Source: Fulvivirga lutea
GTDB taxonomy: Bacteria > Bacteroidota > Bacteroidia > Cytophagales > Cyclobacteriaceae
Length of the DNA: 64,000 nucleotides
Direction of reading: 5' to 3'
Assembly: GCF_017068455.1 (NCBI RefSeq)
Contig: NZ_CP070608.1
Coordinates: forward strand, 4,028,501-4,092,500
Position 1 is the first letter of the stretch. Each line of letters starts with the position of its first letter. The notes below the pieces were generated by a model that was given only the letters and a program-made list of their open reading frames with translations, did not search any database and was not told the origin of the DNA. This document shows, piece after piece, positions 50,862 through 58,930 of the stretch. The translations under genes and the position numbers were made by a program.

Positions 50862-51100
50862 ACGTTTAGTGCCAAAGCTTCTTCTGTTTTGGCATAATAT
50901 TCCGGGCAGCACACCTTAATTTCTGTTCTTAAAGCTGAAATTTTCGTATTGTTTACGTGAAGAATTATTTGGCCTTCTTCACCGCAATTTGGACACTTTA
51001 ATAGCTCAACGTCTTGTTTTAAAGACTCACAAAGCATGTCCACTACCTGAGCTTCTCTCGGAGTAATGTTTAATTGATCAACACTTAGTGATACTTTCAT
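50858..51100 (-). CDS. Small conserved-looking protein with CxxC and CC motifs
   Basis: I do not recognise this 80-residue protein. It has CPNCGEEG (Cys36, Cys39) and KVCCPEYY (Cys64, Cys65), which together could bind one zinc as a small ribbon. The N-terminal ITPREAQVVDMLCESLKQDV superficially resembles the first helices of a LuxR-type HTH, but the recognition helix is replaced by the Cys region. It overlaps the ACP gene by 4 bp tail to tail and is followed upstream by a YopX-like gene on the same strand, 62 bp away. Nucleic acid binding is a guess. Confidence 0.65.
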   Translation of the reverse strand: MKVSLSVDQLNITPREAQVVDMLCESLKQDVELLKCPNCGEEGQIILHVNNTKISALRTEIKVCCPEYYAKTEEALALNV

Positions 51101-51162
51101 TTAGTTGGTATAGTTAGAATAGCGTGTGCGTATAAAAACGTTTTGCAGTGCAAAGGTAACCA

Positions 51163-51501
51163 CTATTTTGAAGAAAAAGATTCTGGCGATTCAAAAACGC
51201 TGCACAATTTTACACCCTTCTCCATTTCTGCTGAGTTAAACGGACGATGGCTACCTCCAATTTCGTTAACTAGTGTCCAGGAAAATGACTCATTATTCCA
51301 TTTGACAATGGCTTTTTCAGTACCAAAAAGCAAAATATCGCCTTCGTATACTTCGCTCCCGCTTTTATCATGTAAGCCGGTAAATTGCAGCAACACATGA
51401 TCTTCTTTGACAAGAACGCCTTTCACACAATCGATCTGGTTTAAGCGCATTAACAGCTTAGTATCTTTATTCCAGGCTTTGAATTTGAATTGCCGTTCCA
51501 A
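51163..51501 (-). CDS. YopX-like protein, isolated phage-type gene
   Basis: The 112-residue protein starts KFKAWNKDTKLLMRLNQID and contains LLQFTGLHDKSGSEVYEGDI, the core of the YopX family (FTG-D-G-E-IYEGDI). YopX proteins are found mostly in phages and integrative elements; their function is unknown. No other phage gene, integrase or attachment repeat lies nearby, so this looks like a domesticated or orphan gene. A plus-strand frame of 85 codons over the same bases is a shadow. Confidence 0.75.
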   Translation of the reverse strand: MERQFKFKAWNKDTKLLMRLNQIDCVKGVLVKEDHVLLQFTGLHDKSGSEVYEGDILLFGTEKAIVKWNNESFSWTLVNEIGGSHRPFNSAEMEKGVKLCSVFESPESFSSK

Positions 51502-51695
51502 TATTTCCTCCTTTTTTAGCTAAAACAAGCGACATTTATCATCAAAATACTTAAATATATTTTATTGATCAGCATCGACAACAATTTAAGCTTGTTCTTT
51601 CAATAGCACATGTATATTAAAAATTTATCAATCCAAATAATGCTTAAGTCTGTAAGGTGACTTTCCATTTTTAAAATAATTCAGAGATTTATAGA

Positions 51696-52556
51696 ATGGT
51701 AAAAGTTTTTGAAGGCAAGGAATTCAATTCTCTTTTGGCGCTACTGACTAATCATGCCAAGGAACTCCATGAGTTAGAAAGGTATAATAACTTAATTAGC
51801 ATCTTATGGAACAGGTGCCATAATCCTGTAACATTTTATGTTGATGGAGCTGAAACCACACTATTGCCCAACCAGATTACTACTTACACCTATTTACATG
51901 TTCTTAAATTTCCCAAAGACACCCCCGAACTCACCTCTTTTAATTTTAATCGGGAGTTTTACTGCATCATAGATCACGATCAGGAAGTTTCATGCAATGG
52001 AATTTTATTTTTTGGGAGCTCTAACCAACACATAATCGATTTGGTAGAAGAAGAGATAGAAAAGTTTGAAATGCTCTTCCATGTTTTTGTTGACGAATTT
52101 AGTACGCGTGATAATATCCAGGAAGAAATGTTAAGGATGTTATTAAAGCGATTAATCATAAAAGTGACCAGAATAGCTAAAAAGCAGATTATCCAATCTG
52201 AAATGGAAGACAGCCAAATAGATTTAATCCGGAAGTTTAATGTACTTGTAGAGCAAAATTATAAACTAAAACACCAGGTATCTGACTATGCAGAACTGCT
52301 TTTTAAGTCACCAAAAACATTATCCAACCTATTTTCAAAGTTTAGCAATAGCACTCCGCTGCAGATAATTCAGGAGCGAATTATTTTGGAAGGAAAACGT
52401 CTTTTACTCTATACCGATAAAAGTGTAAAGGAAATTGCTTACGAGCTGGGGTTTGAAGATGCCGGTAGTTTTCATAAAGTTTTTAAGCGTTTAATTAAGC
52501 AAACACCCCTTGAATTCAAGCAGCAAATGCGTTCTGAAAAAGCCAGTGTACAATAG
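51696..52556 (+). CDS. AraC-family transcriptional regulator
   Basis: The 286-residue protein has an N-terminal beta-rich sensory region (about 15-110), a helical linker (about 110-170) and a C-terminal AraC/XylS double HTH (about 185-280; QVSDYAELLFKSPKTLSNLF, then SVKEIAYELGFEDAGSFHKV and FKRLIKQTPLEFKQQ). It probably binds a small molecule and activates nearby genes. The AhpD-like and cupredoxin-like genes start 124 bp downstream in the same direction and are the likely targets. This is context inference only. Confidence 0.92.
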   Translation: MVKVFEGKEFNSLLALLTNHAKELHELERYNNLISILWNRCHNPVTFYVDGAETTLLPNQITTYTYLHVLKFPKDTPELTSFNFNREFYCIIDHDQEVSCNGILFFGSSNQHIIDLVEEEIEKFEMLFHVFVDEFSTRDNIQEEMLRMLLKRLIIKVTRIAKKQIIQSEMEDSQIDLIRKFNVLVEQNYKLKHQVSDYAELLFKSPKTLSNLFSKFSNSTPLQIIQERIILEGKRLLLYTDKSVKEIAYELGFEDAGSFHKVFKRLIKQTPLEFKQQMRSEKASVQ

Positions 52557-52680
52557 AAAAATGCACATTGGGAAGTATTGACACTCTATCGGGAAGAGTA
52601 GCCTCTCACCTGCCTGTATTGTTGCCGTAAAATTGTATCGTAATCAAAACGAAACATTTTAAAAATTAAACAAAACAGAT

Positions 52681-53232
52681 ATGGCAACGCAAATAAATGT
52701 TCCAACAAAAAATGAAGTAAGTGCTAACAATCAGGCAATATTTGATCAGCTTGAAAAAGGACTAGGTTTTGTACCTAACCTTTACGCTACGTATGCTCAC
52801 AACGAGACGGCTTTAGCAGACTACCTTGCACTTCAAAACAGAAAAAGTACATTAACAGCTAAAGAAAGAGAAGTAATCAATTTAGTTGTTTCGCAAGTAA
52901 ATGAGTGTAACTATTGCTTGGCTGCTCACACTGCATTAGGCAAAATGAACGGTTTTACAGACGACCAAATTTTAGAGATTAGAACTGGTAATGTTTCATT
53001 CAATGAGAAATTAAATGCTCTTGCGGCTTTTGTTAAAAATATTACTGAAAACAGAAGCAAACCAAGTTCTGATGCCGTTGATAATTTATTCAACGCTGGC
53101 TATACAAAAGCCAACTTGGTGGATATTATCATGGTAATAGGTGATAAAATTATCAGCAACTTTATACATGGTGCTACTCAAATTCCTGTAGACTTCCCAG
53201 CTGCACCTGAATTAGAGACTATTAACGCATAA
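52681..53232 (+). CDS. AhpD-like carboxymuconolactone-decarboxylase-fold protein
   Basis: The 183-residue helical protein has the AhpD-type redox motif VNECNYCLAAHTALG with Cys76, Cys79 and His83. Proteins of this type act as peroxidases or disulfide reductants, often under control of AraC or TetR regulators. The N-terminal LEKGLGFVPNLYATYAHNET and C-terminal ISNFIHGATQIPVDFP segments fit the peroxidase-related (YurZ/AhpD-like) family. It is followed after 27 bp by a cupredoxin-like gene, and both follow an AraC regulator. Reaction with organic peroxides is a family-based guess. Confidence 0.88.
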   Translation: MATQINVPTKNEVSANNQAIFDQLEKGLGFVPNLYATYAHNETALADYLALQNRKSTLTAKEREVINLVVSQVNECNYCLAAHTALGKMNGFTDDQILEIRTGNVSFNEKLNALAAFVKNITENRSKPSSDAVDNLFNAGYTKANLVDIIMVIGDKIISNFIHGATQIPVDFPAAPELETINA

Positions 53233-53259
53233 TTGAATAAACCCTTAAACTATTATAAA

Positions 53260-53631
53260 ATGGAAAACTTACTAAAATCTATACTTTTTGCAGCAGTGCT
53301 AAGCATTAGCTCAATAGCACAAGCTCAAACTCCAGAAAGAGTAAAATTATCTCAAACTGCAGGTGAATTTACTCAAACTGAACTCACTCTTGAGGCAGGA
53401 AAACAATATATTTTTGAAGTAACTAACGAGGGTGTGGATCATGAACTAGGATTTGTGATTGCACCCAAAGGAAAAACAGATCAGAAGAATCATATTCCTG
53501 AGGCATACTTAAAAAAGACCATCAATGATGGCGAAACGGCTGAATCTAAAACCGTTACGTTGGAAAAAGGCGAGTATGTTTATTTCTGTCCGCTGAACCC
53601 TACACCGCAATATTCCATAATGGTTAAATAA
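53260..53631 (+). CDS. Secreted cupredoxin-like protein lacking one copper ligand
   Basis: I start at 53260 (MENLLKSILFAAVLSISSIA), a signal peptide, not at the end of the AhpD gene. The 123-residue protein has a cupredoxin-type beta barrel: FEVTNEGVDHELGF with His61 and YFCPLNPTPQYSIMVK with Cys110 and Met121. A type 1 copper centre needs two histidines, a cysteine and usually a methionine. The second histidine expected between Cys110 and Met121 is absent (PLNPTPQYSI). The protein may therefore bind copper differently or not at all. It is probably cotranscribed with the AhpD-like gene and followed by a strong terminator. Confidence 0.82.
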   Translation: MENLLKSILFAAVLSISSIAQAQTPERVKLSQTAGEFTQTELTLEAGKQYIFEVTNEGVDHELGFVIAPKGKTDQKNHIPEAYLKKTINDGETAESKTVTLEKGEYVYFCPLNPTPQYSIMVK

Positions 53632-53652
53632 ATAGGTTGAATATTTTCAAAT

Positions 53653-53688
53653 AATAAACCCTCTTTTAAAGAGGGTTTATTGTTTTTA
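53653..53688 (+). terminator. Rho-independent terminator after the cupredoxin-like gene
   Basis: AATAAACCCTC (53653-53663) and GAGGGTTTATT (53671-53681) form a perfect 11-bp stem with a seven-base loop, followed by GTTTTTAG. It starts 21 bp past the stop codon. Confidence 0.88.
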
Positions 53689-53717
53689 GGCAGCGAACAA
53701 TTTATATATTAGTACGT

Positions 53718-53725
53718 TAGTTTTG
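53718..53725 (+). promoter_or_regulatory. Perfect -7 element TAGTTTTG before the four-helix membrane protein
   Basis: TAGTTTTG matches TANNTTTG completely and lies 19 bp before the ATG at 53745. No TTTG is present at the expected -33 position (AACAATT is there instead), so activation by another factor may be needed. Confidence 0.35.
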
Positions 53726-53744
53726 GTAATTCAACTCCACTCTT

Positions 53745-54317
53745 ATGTCAAATAAACTTTGGTCCAAATTAAAAGCATTAGCTGCCCTTGTAACCGTTTT
53801 TCTATTGGTGTTTGCCACTAATAGAATGGATAAAAATCATTTTAAAATGATTCAAAAGTCATTCTCATCTGTCTATGAAGACCGCCTGGTAGCTAAAGAT
53901 CACATCTTTAAAATATCGAGACTTTTAGATATTAAAAAGAACGATTTGATTACCGGAGAAATCACAAAGATTGATTTTAACATTAATGATTCGATCAATG
54001 TGGTAGTTGACAAATACGCCAATACCAGACTTACTGCAAAAGAGGAAAAGTCGATGAATGTGCTGAAGAAAAAACTGAGCAAACTTTATGAAATAGAAAA
54101 AAGTGGAGATAGTTCAGAGCGAGCAGTTCAAATTGTGGAGGTATTAGGTGAACTCGATAAACTTGCAGAAATACAAATGTTGGAAGCAAAAAGGGAGTTG
54201 GATAAATCTAACAGGCTTGTTGAGAGCAGCAACCTTATTTCAACCCTGGAAATTGGAACCCTCATTTTAATTGGGATTATTATTCAAATGCTCATCTTTT
54301 TTAAGCCTATAAAATAA
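53745..54317 (+). CDS. Stand-alone four-helix-bundle sensory membrane protein (4HB_MCP-like)
   Basis: The 190-residue protein has an N-terminal membrane helix (about 8-25, LKALAALVTVFLLVFATNRM), a periplasmic helical bundle (about 30-160) and a second membrane helix (about 167-185, LEIGTLILIGIIIQMLIFF), ending after FKPIK. The layout is that of the four-helix-bundle ligand-binding module of chemoreceptors and kinases, but no HAMP, signalling or kinase domain follows. The stop is clean and a terminator comes soon after. It may act through a separate partner. I cannot name a ligand. Confidence 0.78.
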   Translation: MSNKLWSKLKALAALVTVFLLVFATNRMDKNHFKMIQKSFSSVYEDRLVAKDHIFKISRLLDIKKNDLITGEITKIDFNINDSINVVVDKYANTRLTAKEEKSMNVLKKKLSKLYEIEKSGDSSERAVQIVEVLGELDKLAEIQMLEAKRELDKSNRLVESSNLISTLEIGTLILIGIIIQMLIFFKPIK

Positions 54318-54320
54318 AAA

Positions 54321-54340
54321 ACCCTCCACTGTTGGAGGGT
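54321..54340 (-). terminator. Terminator after the EF-hand gene
   Basis: ACCCTCCA (54321-54328) pairs with TGGAGGGT (54333-54340). The minus-strand transcript runs into TTTTTTATTTT, so it serves the EF-hand gene ending at 54352, and it also lies just past the converging four-helix gene. Confidence 0.8.
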
Positions 54341-54351
54341 CTGATGTTCAA

Positions 54352-54882
54352 TTATACATCTAGATAATACCAATCGAATCTACTATACTCGTAAACTCCA
54401 ATTGTACCATTATCATTAAAATCCCAATTATCGAAGACATAATCAGCTAATTCATATTCGCTAATGTAATTGTCTTCATCAACATCTACGTCAGTAAAAT
54501 AATCAAGATCATAGAGTACATCATGATACTCTTCATAAGTAATTCTACCATCATTATTCACATCAACAAAATTGACTTCTGCTGTGGTAATGTAATCTTC
54601 ATAGAAATAGTTATAACCTATAAGCCATTCCTCATCCGATAACATTTGATCACCATCAGTATCGAGACCTGCATATGAAGATTTAAAGAAATCTTCTTCT
54701 AAAATCCCTTCTGTTTCCGATGGATCCCACATTTTGAAATAATTGTCTACGAACTTCTGAGTGAATTCAAATCGTTCAATCAATCCATCATCATCCGTAT
54801 CCCAATCATCAAATGTCATGTCTTGAGCAAATAATTGACTGGTTGCTAATAATGTAGCTATTAAAAAAGTTAATTTTTTCAT
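54352..54882 (-). CDS. Secreted EF-hand calcium-binding protein
   Basis: I start at 54882 (MKKLTFLIATLLATSQLFAQ), a signal peptide; an upstream ATG at 54948 would add 22 residues before it. The 176-residue acidic mature protein has five EF-hand-like loops: DTDDDGLIERFE, DTDGDQMLSDEE, DVNNDGRITYEE, DVDEDNYISEYE and DFNDNGTIGVYE. All keep Asp at position 1 and most keep the acidic residue at 12, so calcium binding is likely. It is periplasmic or secreted, with no sorting tail. The role is unknown. Confidence 0.88.
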   Translation of the reverse strand: MKKLTFLIATLLATSQLFAQDMTFDDWDTDDDGLIERFEFTQKFVDNYFKMWDPSETEGILEEDFFKSSYAGLDTDGDQMLSDEEWLIGYNYFYEDYITTAEVNFVDVNNDGRITYEEYHDVLYDLDYFTDVDVDEDNYISEYELADYVFDNWDFNDNGTIGVYEYSRFDWYYLDV

Positions 54883-55038
54883 GATCTTATTTAGTTTGAT
54901 TAAAGTTACCCTTATAAGTGCGAAGACTATTCCATCATCCAATAGCACCGAAAATGGCCTTAAATTCGGTTTAATTGTTGATATCGTGCAACGTGTGGTG
55001 TGTAATTAATTCTACAGAAATGTAGTGTTAGTGGCGAA

Positions 55039-55653
55039 TTACTTGCCTATATCAAACAGAAACTTTTCCAGATCAGTACCTTTCAAGTCCTCTGGTTCAT
55101 CAATATCATTCAACTCAACTAATACTGATGAAGAGAGATTTGCCTGGTTTATCAGGGCCATTGTTTCATTATATACCTCGGAATGACTCCAGGAGTCGAG
55201 ATCGAAAATCGAATAAACAGGTTTAGATAAGCCAACAAGGTAATAACCACCATCTTTGGCCGGACCAATAACTACATCATGATCATCAAGTTCATTAAAG
55301 GCAGTTTGAATAATATTCGATGTCAGATCATATATATCTGTTCCTACAAGGACAACTTTGGTAGCGCCTTCCTCAAAAGAGTCTTTCATGGCCTGAGCCA
55401 TCCTTACACCCAAATTTTCACCTTTTTGCCTCTTCTTCTTGTAAGTGATATTATCCCAGGAATCTTCCCTGTCAACAAATGATGAGTAATATACGATCTT
55501 GGTTACATTAACATCGGCTGTAACCTCTTGTGTTCGATGGATTAGGTTGTAGTAAACCGCTAATGCCACATCATCACCAAGTTTATTCCCAAGCCGTGTT
55601 TTAGTCTTTCCTAATTCAGGGTTTTTAGCAAAAATAATGAGGTGATCAGTCAT
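55039..55653 (-). CDS. DUF2064/TIGR04282-type glycosyltransferase A
   Basis: The 204-residue protein has the nucleotide-sugar-transferase fold of the TIGR04282 family: LIIFAKNPELGKTKTRLG at the N-terminus, QKGENLGVRMAQAMKDSFEE, VVLVGTDIYDLTSNII, DVVIGPAKDGGYYLVGL, and a final L-DIDEPEDL. Members are annotated as arsenosugar-type or cofactor-F420-like glycosyltransferases, but in Bacteroidota the substrate is not known. It is the last gene of a five-gene operon and overlaps the rhodanese gene by 8 bp. Confidence 0.88.
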   Translation of the reverse strand: MTDHLIIFAKNPELGKTKTRLGNKLGDDVALAVYYNLIHRTQEVTADVNVTKIVYYSSFVDREDSWDNITYKKKRQKGENLGVRMAQAMKDSFEEGATKVVLVGTDIYDLTSNIIQTAFNELDDHDVVIGPAKDGGYYLVGLSKPVYSIFDLDSWSHSEVYNETMALINQANLSSSVLVELNDIDEPEDLKGTDLEKFLFDIGK

Positions 55654-56146
55654 AAACCTTCACTCCTTTGTTTAGGTATTTAGACCAATTTTTATTGTAA
55701 GTATGTACACTATCAGTAGGTTGTTGATTCTCATTAATAACAACATGATCAGTATTTTTCCAATCAAATATGCCACCGTATAAGTTGAGTACATTGTTGT
55801 AGCCCATTTCTTGAAGTTTCTCCCCTATCTTTTCGCTTCTATACCCAACAGAGCAATAGACAACAATTTGTTCATCTTTGTCTATTCCCTGAACCATTTG
55901 AGGTTCAAAATCATCATAGTCGATAAACTTTGCTGAAGCTATTTTACTTACTTTATACTCCTCTGTTGATCGTGTATCCAATAAAATCAGATTAGGATTC
56001 TTTTGTAGTAAAGTATCCAACTCGCTACTGGTTATCTGTGGCACTGTATTATTTAAAAGTGATTTTACTTTTTTATCAAAATCTTGTTGAGCAAACATAT
56101 CATTACAAGCTACGATCGTAAACACTAATAAAATCCATCTAAACAT
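55646..56146 (-). CDS. Secreted rhodanese-domain protein
   Basis: I start at 56146 (MFRWILLVFTIVACNDMFAQ), a signal peptide that could also be read as a lipoprotein signal through Cys14. The rhodanese domain (about 35-140) has DTRSTEEY and the active-site loop VYCSVGYRSE with the catalytic cysteine, so sulfur-transferase activity is possible. In the periplasm or on the membrane the usual thiosulfate chemistry is uncertain. Its start lies 8 bp inside the upstream mannosyltransferase-like gene and its end overlaps the DUF2064 gene, so all are translationally coupled. Confidence 0.85.
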   Translation of the reverse strand: MFRWILLVFTIVACNDMFAQQDFDKKVKSLLNNTVPQITSSELDTLLQKNPNLILLDTRSTEEYKVSKIASAKFIDYDDFEPQMVQGIDKDEQIVVYCSVGYRSEKIGEKLQEMGYNNVLNLYGGIFDWKNTDHVVINENQQPTDSVHTYNKNWSKYLNKGVKVYD

Positions 56147-57482
56147 TTTTTGCCAACCAAGGTGTTCTATTCTTAGATACTTCATAAAGTTCATCAATTA
56201 GGATAGTAACTATAACTACATATTCTAGTATCACTATCAACATATTTTCCTGAAAGCCTGTTTCAGTATATCCAATATAAGTGAAAAAGATTAGCAAAGA
56301 CCACACTATTGTAAACCTGAATTTTGTGAATATCGATACCATTAAAATGGTTGTTACATACCAGGGGTGAACTGTTGTTGAAAGGAGTAGGTATACGGTT
56401 AATGCCAGCATCATCAACTCAAAAATATTGGCATTCTTTCGGTAAAATAGACTTATACCCATAATACTGAGGAATGAAGCCAAGGCCAGAAACTTACCTG
56501 CCGTGCCTATGATATTATATCCTTTAAACCAATACCCGATTTCTCTGATGATATAATAGATGCTTGCATTAAATTCAAATTTCTGAAAATACAACCCCAG
56601 GCTTTCACCCATTCCATGAACAAAGTCAGACTGAAATAATGGAATGAAAAATAATAACGAGAAGACTAGAATTGCCGCGTACCACCTTATTAAAGGTGCT
56701 AGTTTTAACCTTCTTAAAAATAACGGTAGAAATATTACTGGTATTAGCTTGCTAGCAATACTGGCAGCCATGTAAAAGCCTGATTTTACTATAGCATATT
56801 GGTGCATCAAGTACACTGACAACAACAAAAAGAAAATCATAAATGCTTCAAAATGAACATTACCGGTGAGTTCTAAAATCACCAAAGGATTAAGTGCATA
56901 CATCAGAATATTTCTTTTCTGAAGTTTATAGCGTTCGAGCAATTTTAAGCCGATAATGATTGAACCTACCTCAGCAAGAAAAATGAGTGACTTGATGATT
57001 ATATTACTTATGTAAATGGAATCGGTAGCTAACGTTGATACCCAGTAAATGAATTGAGCAAAAGGTGGATAAATGGTAAAGTATTCCGGTGAGTTCAATT
57101 TTGTATAAAGCGATTGATCCAATCCAGCCATCTCATTTCCAGAGATCATGTAAAAGGAAGGAACCTCAGAAAAAGGGTGAATGCCTGCATTTAGTAATCT
57201 TCCATCCCATATAAACCGATAAATGTCGTCAGACAAAGATGGGAAGGCGAAGACAAGTAAAAATCGTACTAAGAAGGCCAAACCTAAAAGATAGTTGATC
57301 TGAACATCGCTCTTTGAATAGTTTTTAACAAGAACGATATAACAAATGAAGACCAAAGTATAAGCCGGAATTAGAATTCCACTTTCGAACCTTTGGATAA
57401 AAAATGCTATTTGAACATATAATATGATGCTCAAGGCCATTAATAACCAAAAGAACCACTTCCTATTTAGCAGACGCAGCAC
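56139..57482 (-). CDS. Multi-spanning GT-C type glycosyltransferase (mannosyltransferase-like)
   Basis: The 447-residue protein has about ten to twelve membrane helices and a first periplasmic loop with the GT-C hallmark SLSDDIYRFIWDGRLLNAGI (Asp-Asp near residue 84), followed by HPF and YPPFAQFIYW. Proteins of this type use polyprenyl-phosphate sugars as donors on the outer face of the inner membrane. This fits the DPM-like enzyme encoded two genes upstream, which would make such a donor. It overlaps the upstream glycosyltransferase gene by 20 bp and the rhodanese gene by 8 bp. The acceptor is unknown. Confidence 0.85.
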   Translation of the reverse strand: MLRLLNRKWFFWLLMALSIILYVQIAFFIQRFESGILIPAYTLVFICYIVLVKNYSKSDVQINYLLGLAFLVRFLLVFAFPSLSDDIYRFIWDGRLLNAGIHPFSEVPSFYMISGNEMAGLDQSLYTKLNSPEYFTIYPPFAQFIYWVSTLATDSIYISNIIIKSLIFLAEVGSIIIGLKLLERYKLQKRNILMYALNPLVILELTGNVHFEAFMIFFLLLSVYLMHQYAIVKSGFYMAASIASKLIPVIFLPLFLRRLKLAPLIRWYAAILVFSLLFFIPLFQSDFVHGMGESLGLYFQKFEFNASIYYIIREIGYWFKGYNIIGTAGKFLALASFLSIMGISLFYRKNANIFELMMLALTVYLLLSTTVHPWYVTTILMVSIFTKFRFTIVWSLLIFFTYIGYTETGFQENMLIVILEYVVIVTILIDELYEVSKNRTPWLAKNV

Positions 57483-58929
57483 CCGGTAAACTCTTTATTG
57501 AGTGATAAAATACCATCGCAAAACCTATGGCTAACATGAGGTGAAAAATTACAAGGCCCCAGTCCTTTAAAAATATACCACTGCTTACACCAAAGAAAAA
57601 ATAGAAACTCAAAAATGCCTCTGACAATATGAGAAGGTTGAGCTTTGGCTTGATGTACGTGTTGTTTACCCAAGAATCTGTCTTGCTTTTAATGTTGAAC
57701 TTGGGTGTTCTAATAAACTCACTTTTAAACCCAAACAAACCCTCTAAAACAGCTAGCCCATTATGAAGCGAAAGCCCCATTGAAACCGTTAAAAACATAG
57801 GATATATTTTAAAAAAGTACTTTGACGAATAGTTGGTGAGGGTATTTTTGGTTGCAACCCAATAAAAGAAAGTAATTGAGAAAAAACCGAGCAGAAAAAC
57901 GCTGCCTATGTCAAACAGCAATTCTAACCTTGGATTCGCATCTTTAATAAAGAGCATGGGTATGCTCAATAATGAAGCAATTAGAAGACATACAAACACC
58001 GAACTATTAAACAAATGAAAAACGGCATGTATTTTACTCCCAAAACCTAAATCAGATTTTAGCACTTTACCTAAATTCTTCTTGGCCGTTTCTGCTGCAC
58101 CTTTATTCCATCTGTATTGTTGAGATTTAACTGCTGACATGATAACCGGCAACTCAGCGGGAGCTACACAGTCTTCTAAGTACTTAAACTTCCAGCCCTT
58201 TAGTTGCGCCCGATAGCTTAAATCTAAATCTTCAGTTAATGTATCAGCAGACCAACCGCCAGCATCATTAATACATTCTTTCCTCCACACTCCTCCAGTA
58301 CCATTAAAATTAATAAAACTGTTGGCGTGATTTCTACCAGTTTGTTCCACAGAAAAGTGTGCATCTAGTCCAAACGCCTGAAGCTCTGTGAGCAGTGAAT
58401 AATCTCTATTTAAGTGGCCCCATCTGGTTTGTACTACACCTATATTAGCCTCGAATTGCGGTAAGGTCTTAAGTAAAAAATCTGGCTCAGGTAGAAAATC
58501 TGAATCAAAAATAGCAATGAATTCACCTTTACACATTTGCATTCCATATTGTAAAGCTCCTGCTTTAAACCCTTCCCGGGTTGGCCTTCTGATGTGTTGA
58601 ATGTCCAGGCCCGTATTCTGTAATTTTTCAACTAATGCTGCAGTGAGTTCCACTGTCTCATCGGTGGAATCATCCAATACCTGAATCTCTAATTTATCCT
58701 TTGGGTAAACGAATTGAGCCACTTTTATCAGTAAGCGCTCTACAACATATTTTTCGTTATAAATAGGAAGTTGAACAGTTACATAAGGGTAGTCTTTCAA
58801 CGTTGATGGAGCCTGAGTTTGATTTTTCTTAGACTTCAGGTAGTGCCACGTTAAGTTCAATTGGCTTAGGCTGAAGACAAAAATAAACAGTAATGCAAGG
58901 CTATATGGTACAATAACTAACCACTCCAT
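57463..58929 (-). CDS. Processive GT2 glycosyltransferase, cellulose-synthase-like
   Basis: The 488-residue membrane protein has one N-terminal helix, a cytoplasmic GT2 domain (about 45-285) and four C-terminal membrane helices (about 300-485). The catalytic motifs are all present: LDDSTDET, the metal-binding FDSDF, TEDLD and QQYRWNKG (QxxRW). This set marks enzymes that make beta-linked glycans or glycolipids processively from nucleotide sugars. No BcsB/C or PilZ partner is nearby, so a glycolipid or short surface glycan is more likely than cellulose. It starts 1 bp after the DPM-like gene. Confidence 0.9.
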   Translation of the reverse strand: MEWLVIVPYSLALLFIFVFSLSQLNLTWHYLKSKKNQTQAPSTLKDYPYVTVQLPIYNEKYVVERLLIKVAQFVYPKDKLEIQVLDDSTDETVELTAALVEKLQNTGLDIQHIRRPTREGFKAGALQYGMQMCKGEFIAIFDSDFLPEPDFLLKTLPQFEANIGVVQTRWGHLNRDYSLLTELQAFGLDAHFSVEQTGRNHANSFINFNGTGGVWRKECINDAGGWSADTLTEDLDLSYRAQLKGWKFKYLEDCVAPAELPVIMSAVKSQQYRWNKGAAETAKKNLGKVLKSDLGFGSKIHAVFHLFNSSVFVCLLIASLLSIPMLFIKDANPRLELLFDIGSVFLLGFFSITFFYWVATKNTLTNYSSKYFFKIYPMFLTVSMGLSLHNGLAVLEGLFGFKSEFIRTPKFNIKSKTDSWVNNTYIKPKLNLLILSEAFLSFYFFFGVSSGIFLKDWGLVIFHLMLAIGFAMVFYHSIKSLPGAASAK

Positions 58930-58930
58930 A

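Noticed and set aside
51143-51400. An 85-codon plus-strand frame
   Set aside because: It overlaps the YopX-like gene on the other strand, which has clear family motifs.
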